44,971 bases of DNA, from contig CADBPN010000108.1 of the NCBI GenBank assembly GCA_902796585.1, forward strand, positions 1 through 44,971, given 5' to 3'. Below are positions 41,913 to 44,971 of the stretch, one piece after another. A program made the position numbers and the translations under genes. The notes beneath the pieces were generated by a model. The model ran no database searches. It was not told the DNA's origin and worked only from the letters and a program-made list of their open reading frames with translations. Position 1 is the stretch's first letter; the number at the start of each line of letters is the position of its first letter. The stretch comes from an uncultured bacterium (GTDB lineage: Bacteria > Cyanobacteriota > Vampirovibrionia > Gastranaerophilales > Gastranaerophilaceae).

Positions 41913-42296
41913 ATGAAAAAGATATTAGTTTTATTATTCTTATTTACTGCAATTTTGTTTTCTGTTAACAAATCCGGCGCTATGTCATACGCTGACGCTG
42001 TAAACGGTAAAAAGCCGGTTGCAATATTAATATATGCAGATTGGGCGGATAATGTTCAGGAAATGCAAAAAACATTTACTCAAATGGAGCAAAAGCATTC
42101 AGATAAATACAATTTTGTACTTCTTAATATTGCTTCTCCGGATACAAAAGAATACAACAAAAAGTTTTTTATTTACCCGAATTTGCCTTATGTAGTTTTG
42201 TTCAGAGACGGCGGAAAATTTTCAAGATTTCTTAAAAAAGACTGTTCTACATCAAATTCTTGCTTTGAAGAAAAATTGAACTTCTTTGCAAATTAA
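41913..42296 (+). CDS. Exported thioredoxin-fold protein lacking the CxxC
   Basis: 127 residues. Signal peptide MKKILVLLFLFTAILFSVNKSGA, then a thioredoxin-like core: PVAILIYADWADNVQEMQKTF, FVLLNIASPD and the cis-Pro loop in YPNLPYVVLF. At the place of WCGPC the protein has WADNV, so both redox cysteines are missing; two cysteines near the C terminus (CSTSNSC) are in an unrelated position. Thiol exchange is unlikely; a binding or chaperone role fits better. The ATG at 41913 is chosen because GGAG lies eight bases upstream. Confidence 0.75.
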   Translation: MKKILVLLFLFTAILFSVNKSGAMSYADAVNGKKPVAILIYADWADNVQEMQKTFTQMEQKHSDKYNFVLLNIASPDTKEYNKKFFIYPNLPYVVLFRDGGKFSRFLKKDCSTSNSCFEEKLNFFAN

Positions 42297-42339
42297 TTTA
42301 GCGTGCAAAAAAACCATAATTACAAATTTTTCCGCTGAC

Positions 42340-43053
42340 TCAATTTTGCGAAATCAAATCTCTTACCACTTCGCCTGCAATAATCAAACCGACCGCAGAC
42401 GGGACAAACGCATTACTCCCCGGAATAAATTTTTTGGCGGAAATTTCATCGGTTTTGGATTTTGGCTTAATCGGAAGTTCTTTTGAATATACAACCTTAA
42501 CCTTATTTATCCGGCGTTTTTTCAATTCTTGACGTATAACTTTTGCAAGCGGACAAACGGAAGTTTTGGAAATATCCGAGATTTCAAAAAGCTCCGGATG
42601 CATTTTATTTCCTGCTCCCATAGATGAAATGACCGGAATATTTGCTTTTTTGCATCTTTCTATGATTTCCAGTTTGCCGACAACGGTATCAATAGCATCT
42701 ACGACATAATCATATTGTAAAAAATCTATCATCTCGGCGGTTTCAGGAGTAAAAAATAAGTTATATTTTCTTACTTTAACATTTGGGTTAATATCTAAAA
42801 TTCTTTCTTCCGCCGCATCAACTTTATTTTGTCCGATAGTCTTATGTGTTGCAATGATTTGTCTGTTAAGATTTGTAAGTGCCACTTTATCGTTATCTAT
42901 TAAATCGATTGCGCCCACTCCGCTTCTTGCAAGTGCTTCAACCACATATCCTCCGACACCGCCAATACCGAATACCGCAACTCTGGAGTTTGATAATTTT
43001 TCTAACCCGTCTTTTCCTATAAGTAGTTCTGTTCTTGAAAACTGATTAACCAT
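42340..43053 (-). CDS. tcdA: tRNA threonylcarbamoyladenosine dehydratase (TcdA/CsdL)
   Basis: This is an E1-like enzyme that converts t6A37 of tRNA to its cyclic form with ATP. 237 residues: N-terminal FSRTELLIGKDGLEKL, the nucleotide-binding GIGGVGGYVVEALARSG, the IDNDKVALTNLNRQ motif, VDAIDTVVGKLEII, and SMGAGNKMHPE. These features separate TcdA from ThiF and MoeB. No Shine-Dalgarno is seen. TACAAT (complement of 43060-43065) lies six bases before the ATG, so the message could be leaderless despite neuA ending only 14 bases upstream. Confidence 0.93.
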   Translation of the reverse strand: MVNQFSRTELLIGKDGLEKLSNSRVAVFGIGGVGGYVVEALARSGVGAIDLIDNDKVALTNLNRQIIATHKTIGQNKVDAAEERILDINPNVKVRKYNLFFTPETAEMIDFLQYDYVVDAIDTVVGKLEIIERCKKANIPVISSMGAGNKMHPELFEISDISKTSVCPLAKVIRQELKKRRINKVKVVYSKELPIKPKSKTDEISAKKFIPGSNAFVPSAVGLIIAGEVVRDLISQN

Positions 43054-43067
43054 GACAATATTGTATA

Positions 43068-43757
43068 CTAAAAATATTTTATAACTCTGTGACTTTGCAT
43101 TAATTTTTCAACAATAATCCAGTCTGCTTCTTCATCTATTTCATAAGATGTATATGAAGGAAGTTCAAATGCCTTAATTTTGCCGGAAAGACGGCATTTG
43201 TCTTTTTTTATATTTAATACGGAATTAATGTAACAAGCTCCGTTTTCCGCTATTATTCCTTGAAATTCCTGTCTTCTCGGGCGATTACGGTAATCGTAGT
43301 TTATCGGTTTCACGACTTCACCTTCTTCTATCCAATGAAATTGTTTTTCTCTGACTCCGCTGAACATTGAATCTGAATTTGATTCAATAAACGATTTATA
43401 CATGTTATCAATATGTTCGGAAGTTAACATCGGGGAAGTTGCCTGAATCAAGAAAAATAAATCATTATCGCTTAGTGTTGATTGGTTTATGTATTCCAGC
43501 ATTACACTTTCTGTTGAAGATGTATCTTCCGCATTTTCAGGGTTTCTGTCATAAACTTCCAATTTGGTGAATTCAAAACCGAGTACGGTTTCTTTGATTT
43601 CGGAACTATCTGTTGCAATGATAACTTTGTCAATACATTCTGCTTCATTGGCTGCTTTTGCAGTCCAATATACAAGAGGTTTTCCGTTTAATATTTTAAT
43701 ATTTTTGAGAGGAATGGATTTACTTCCGCCTCTAACAGGAATGAATGCTAAGTTCAT
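43068..43757 (-). CDS. neuA: CMP-nonulosonate (sialic/KDN/pseudaminic-type) cytidylyltransferase
   Basis: Activates a nine-carbon acid with CTP to CMP-sugar. 229 residues: the signature PVRGGSKSIPLKNI (residues 7-20), WTAKAANEAECIDKVIIATDS, a QATSPM segment and ENGACYINSV match the NeuA/PseF family. The acceptor cannot be decided from sequence. Together with the short neuB and KdsC-like phosphatase at 8-9 kb it completes a three-step route. GAGGAG precedes the ATG. The start overlaps the end of the ketopantoate-reductase-like gene by 26 bases, so the two are translated together, which is an unusual pairing. Confidence 0.92.
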   Translation of the reverse strand: MNLAFIPVRGGSKSIPLKNIKILNGKPLVYWTAKAANEAECIDKVIIATDSSEIKETVLGFEFTKLEVYDRNPENAEDTSSTESVMLEYINQSTLSDNDLFFLIQATSPMLTSEHIDNMYKSFIESNSDSMFSGVREKQFHWIEEGEVVKPINYDYRNRPRRQEFQGIIAENGACYINSVLNIKKDKCRLSGKIKAFELPSYTSYEIDEEADWIIVEKLMQSHRVIKYF

Positions 43758-44631
43758 TGTGCTTCTCCTCTATTTTTATTAAGTCATACAAAACTTGATT
43801 ATACGGGGTGGGGATTCCGTATAATTTCCCCAATCGTATTATTTCACCGCCGAACATATCGACTTCGGTTTCTTTCTTGGCTAAAATATCCTGCAGCATG
43901 GATGTTTTACCGTCTTCACACATAAGTTCCAGCGATTTTAACCCATCTTGCTCCAGATTCTGAAGGTTTTTAACACCCGATTTTTCTGCAATAAGTTTAA
44001 CTTCTTGTATTATTTTTTTGGCAAAATTAATAAATTCAGTATTTTTTCTCATTTCGCCAAAACTCATTTTTAATATTGCGGAAGTTTGGTTAGAAAATAG
44101 GTTAAATGTATATTTAAGCCACATTGAGTATTCTATATCTTCGGGAATCTCGTAACAAATTTCGCAAGCGGATAAAAATTCTTCTAACTCTTTATCTTCT
44201 CCCATGACAATTTTGCCGACACCGTCTTGCGTGACTCTGTTTCCATCCCGCACTGCACTGTGACCGATAAAATACGATTTAATAACCTTATTATTCGGAT
44301 ACGCTTTTTTAATTATATCTTCTGATGAAATACCGTTTATTAGTGACAAAATTTTTGTTTGAGGCTGAACACAATTATTTATGTATGAAATAGCCTTATT
44401 TAAACCTTGAATCTTCGTTGCAATGATAATCAAATCCGCTTCATACTTATCTTGAGGCGAAATGTAGTCAAAATTATATTCTTCACCGTTAAAAACCGGC
44501 TTTTGGGTTTTAAATTTTTTAATTCTCACTTCGTCTGCCAGAATTTTGAGTTCTGCAGCTTTTGATGAATAAAACTTTACAGCATAAGTAAGACCGACCG
44601 CACCTAATCCGCAAATAACAACTTTTTTCAT
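43732..44631 (-). CDS. Ketopantoate reductase (PanE/ApbA) family protein
   Basis: 299 residues. A Rossmann N terminus reads VVICGLGAVGLTYAVKF (residues 4-20), followed by the family segment DLIIIATKIQGLNKAISYI (replacing VKTxQ) and NGISSED. The C-terminal helical domain has KYTFNLFSNQTSAI and ends with the expected SMLQDILAKKETEVDMFGGEIIRLG segment, including the substrate-loop Ser/Asp/Glu. True PanE makes pantoate for CoA. However, this gene is fused by overlap to neuA, so a role in a surface-sugar or other oxo-acid pathway is also possible. TAAAAT lies six bases before the ATG with no Shine-Dalgarno at normal spacing. Confidence 0.82.
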   Translation of the reverse strand: MKKVVICGLGAVGLTYAVKFYSSKAAELKILADEVRIKKFKTQKPVFNGEEYNFDYISPQDKYEADLIIIATKIQGLNKAISYINNCVQPQTKILSLINGISSEDIIKKAYPNNKVIKSYFIGHSAVRDGNRVTQDGVGKIVMGEDKELEEFLSACEICYEIPEDIEYSMWLKYTFNLFSNQTSAILKMSFGEMRKNTEFINFAKKIIQEVKLIAEKSGVKNLQNLEQDGLKSLELMCEDGKTSMLQDILAKKETEVDMFGGEIIRLGKLYGIPTPYNQVLYDLIKIEEKHNELSIHSC

Positions 44632-44725
44632 GAAAATATTTTAATACAAACCTCCGTTAATTGAAAGCTTTTAAAGAACAGTAGGTTTGAGAAGAAAGAA
44701 CACTTATATTGAGAAATTTTAATTA
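44632..44725. other. Promoter-proximal non-coding segment before the panE-like gene
   Basis: The only features are the minus-strand TAAAAT near 44638-44643 and a GGAGGT about 17 bases from the ATG. No gene is supported. Confidence 0.4.
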
Positions 44726-44750
44726 TAGGTCGGGTTTTAACCCGACAAAA
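44726..44750. repeat. Palindromic intergenic repeat, copy with GGTCGGG
   Basis: TAGGTCGGGTTTTAACCCGACAAAA. It is the same hairpin as at 44836-44860, but the T-A pair in the stem is replaced by C-G, a compensatory change. Confidence 0.7.
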
Positions 44751-44835
44751 ACTTTATTAATCATTCTAAATCTAACTCTGAAATTTTGTATTTATCCTCA
44801 AAATTACACCAATTTATATCATATAAATGAGAGCT

Positions 44836-44860
44836 GTAGGTTGGGTGCAACCCAACAAAA
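44836..44860. repeat. Palindromic intergenic repeat, copy with GGTTGGG
   Basis: GTAGGTTGGGTGCAACCC, then AACAAAA. It matches the ends of the element at 36963-37097. Confidence 0.75.
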
Positions 44861-44888
44861 CCGGTTAAAGCGGAGAATTCAAAACCAA

Positions 44889-44971
44889 TCTCCCTCGGGG
44901 GAGGACAGAATTTCAAAATTCGTCAGAATTTTAGAAATTCTTGGAGAGGGTAATTTCCATAATCTTTTCGA
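44889..44971. repeat. Nested palindromes running off the window end
   Basis: CTCCC-TCGG-GGGAG (44889-44902) is followed by nested AGAATTTC/GAAATTCT and AAAATTC/GAATTTT arms, and then GGAGAGGG. An outer CCCTC...GAGGG pairing resembles the one inside the 37.0-kb element. No gene is visible. Confidence 0.6.

Noticed and set aside
42286-42486. 66-aa forward frame over the end of tcdA
   Set aside because: It is antisense to a clearly recognised gene and has no motif or ribosome-binding site.
1-44971. CRISPR array, tRNA, rRNA or transposase genes
   Set aside because: Read through on both strands; no regularly spaced repeat array, cloverleaf or transposase motif was recognised.

Overview
The window is AT-rich, gene-dense DNA from a Gram-negative-type bacterium. 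The best guess is an uncultured gut lineage of non-photosynthetic cyanobacterial relatives (Vampirovibrionia/Melainabacteria, Gastranaerophilales). This rests on gene content and on several exported or membrane protein families that I recognise only from that group or not at all. It is an inference, since no rRNA or marker tree is available here. Two flagellar genes (fliO, flgA) and two sigma-28-like promoters suggest a motile member. No tRNA, rRNA, CRISPR array or intact insertion sequence was seen.

Layout. 1-4.9 kb (+): 3' end of ATP-dependent PEP carboxykinase, a single-cluster ferredoxin, a degenerate hybrid-cluster-protein homologue, a membrane protein and aroA. 4.9-6.25 kb: a small phage-like island with an S24 repressor facing two or three tiny genes across an operator-rich promoter. 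6.25-10.15 kb (-): fliO, a short neuB-like synthase, a KdsC-like phosphatase, an unknown 96-aa protein with its own sigma-28-like promoter, and rimO. 10.2-12.1 kb (+): histidine kinase and a NUDIX protein. 12.1-14.2 kb (-): punA, rqcP-like S4, DedA and YjbQ. 14.5-20.1 kb: a Gly/Asn-rich membrane protein (+), nrnA/yihY/ykgJ (-) and a large EF-hand protein (+). 20.1-23.6 kb (+): pheT and two small genes. 23.6-28.6 kb (-): a five-gene signalling operon (GAF/HD-GYP, TPR protein, two LuxR-type response regulators, pentapeptide protein). 28.6-30.8 kb (+): glycosyltransferase, exported protein and an HTH/zinc-ribbon protein. 30.9-31.6 kb (-): flgA.

31.6-37.0 kb is the most unusual part. A perfect-consensus promoter sits directly before a 32-bp palindrome, followed by a long structured leader and a multi-pass membrane protein. 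Next come a sigma-28-driven protein of unknown function and two adjacent membrane-anchored AAA+ ATPases, both with GKN instead of GKT/S in Walker A. The first ATPase shares a 36-bp promoter module with the distant Gly/Asn-rich protein at 14.5 kb, suggesting co-regulation. 37.2-44.6 kb holds dacB, a Ski2-like helicase, fabI, a thioredoxin-fold protein without the CxxC, tcdA, neuA and a ketopantoate-reductase-like gene. Palindromic intergenic repeats occur at 37.0 kb and over the last 340 bases.

How the genes may work together. neuB-like, the KdsC-like phosphatase and neuA can form a route to a CMP-activated nonulosonic acid. Because neuB-like sits 12 bases from fliO, a role in decorating flagellin or the cell surface is plausible. 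A recurrent start architecture, with a -10-like hexamer 6-7 bases before an ATG that has no Shine-Dalgarno, points to several leaderless mRNAs.
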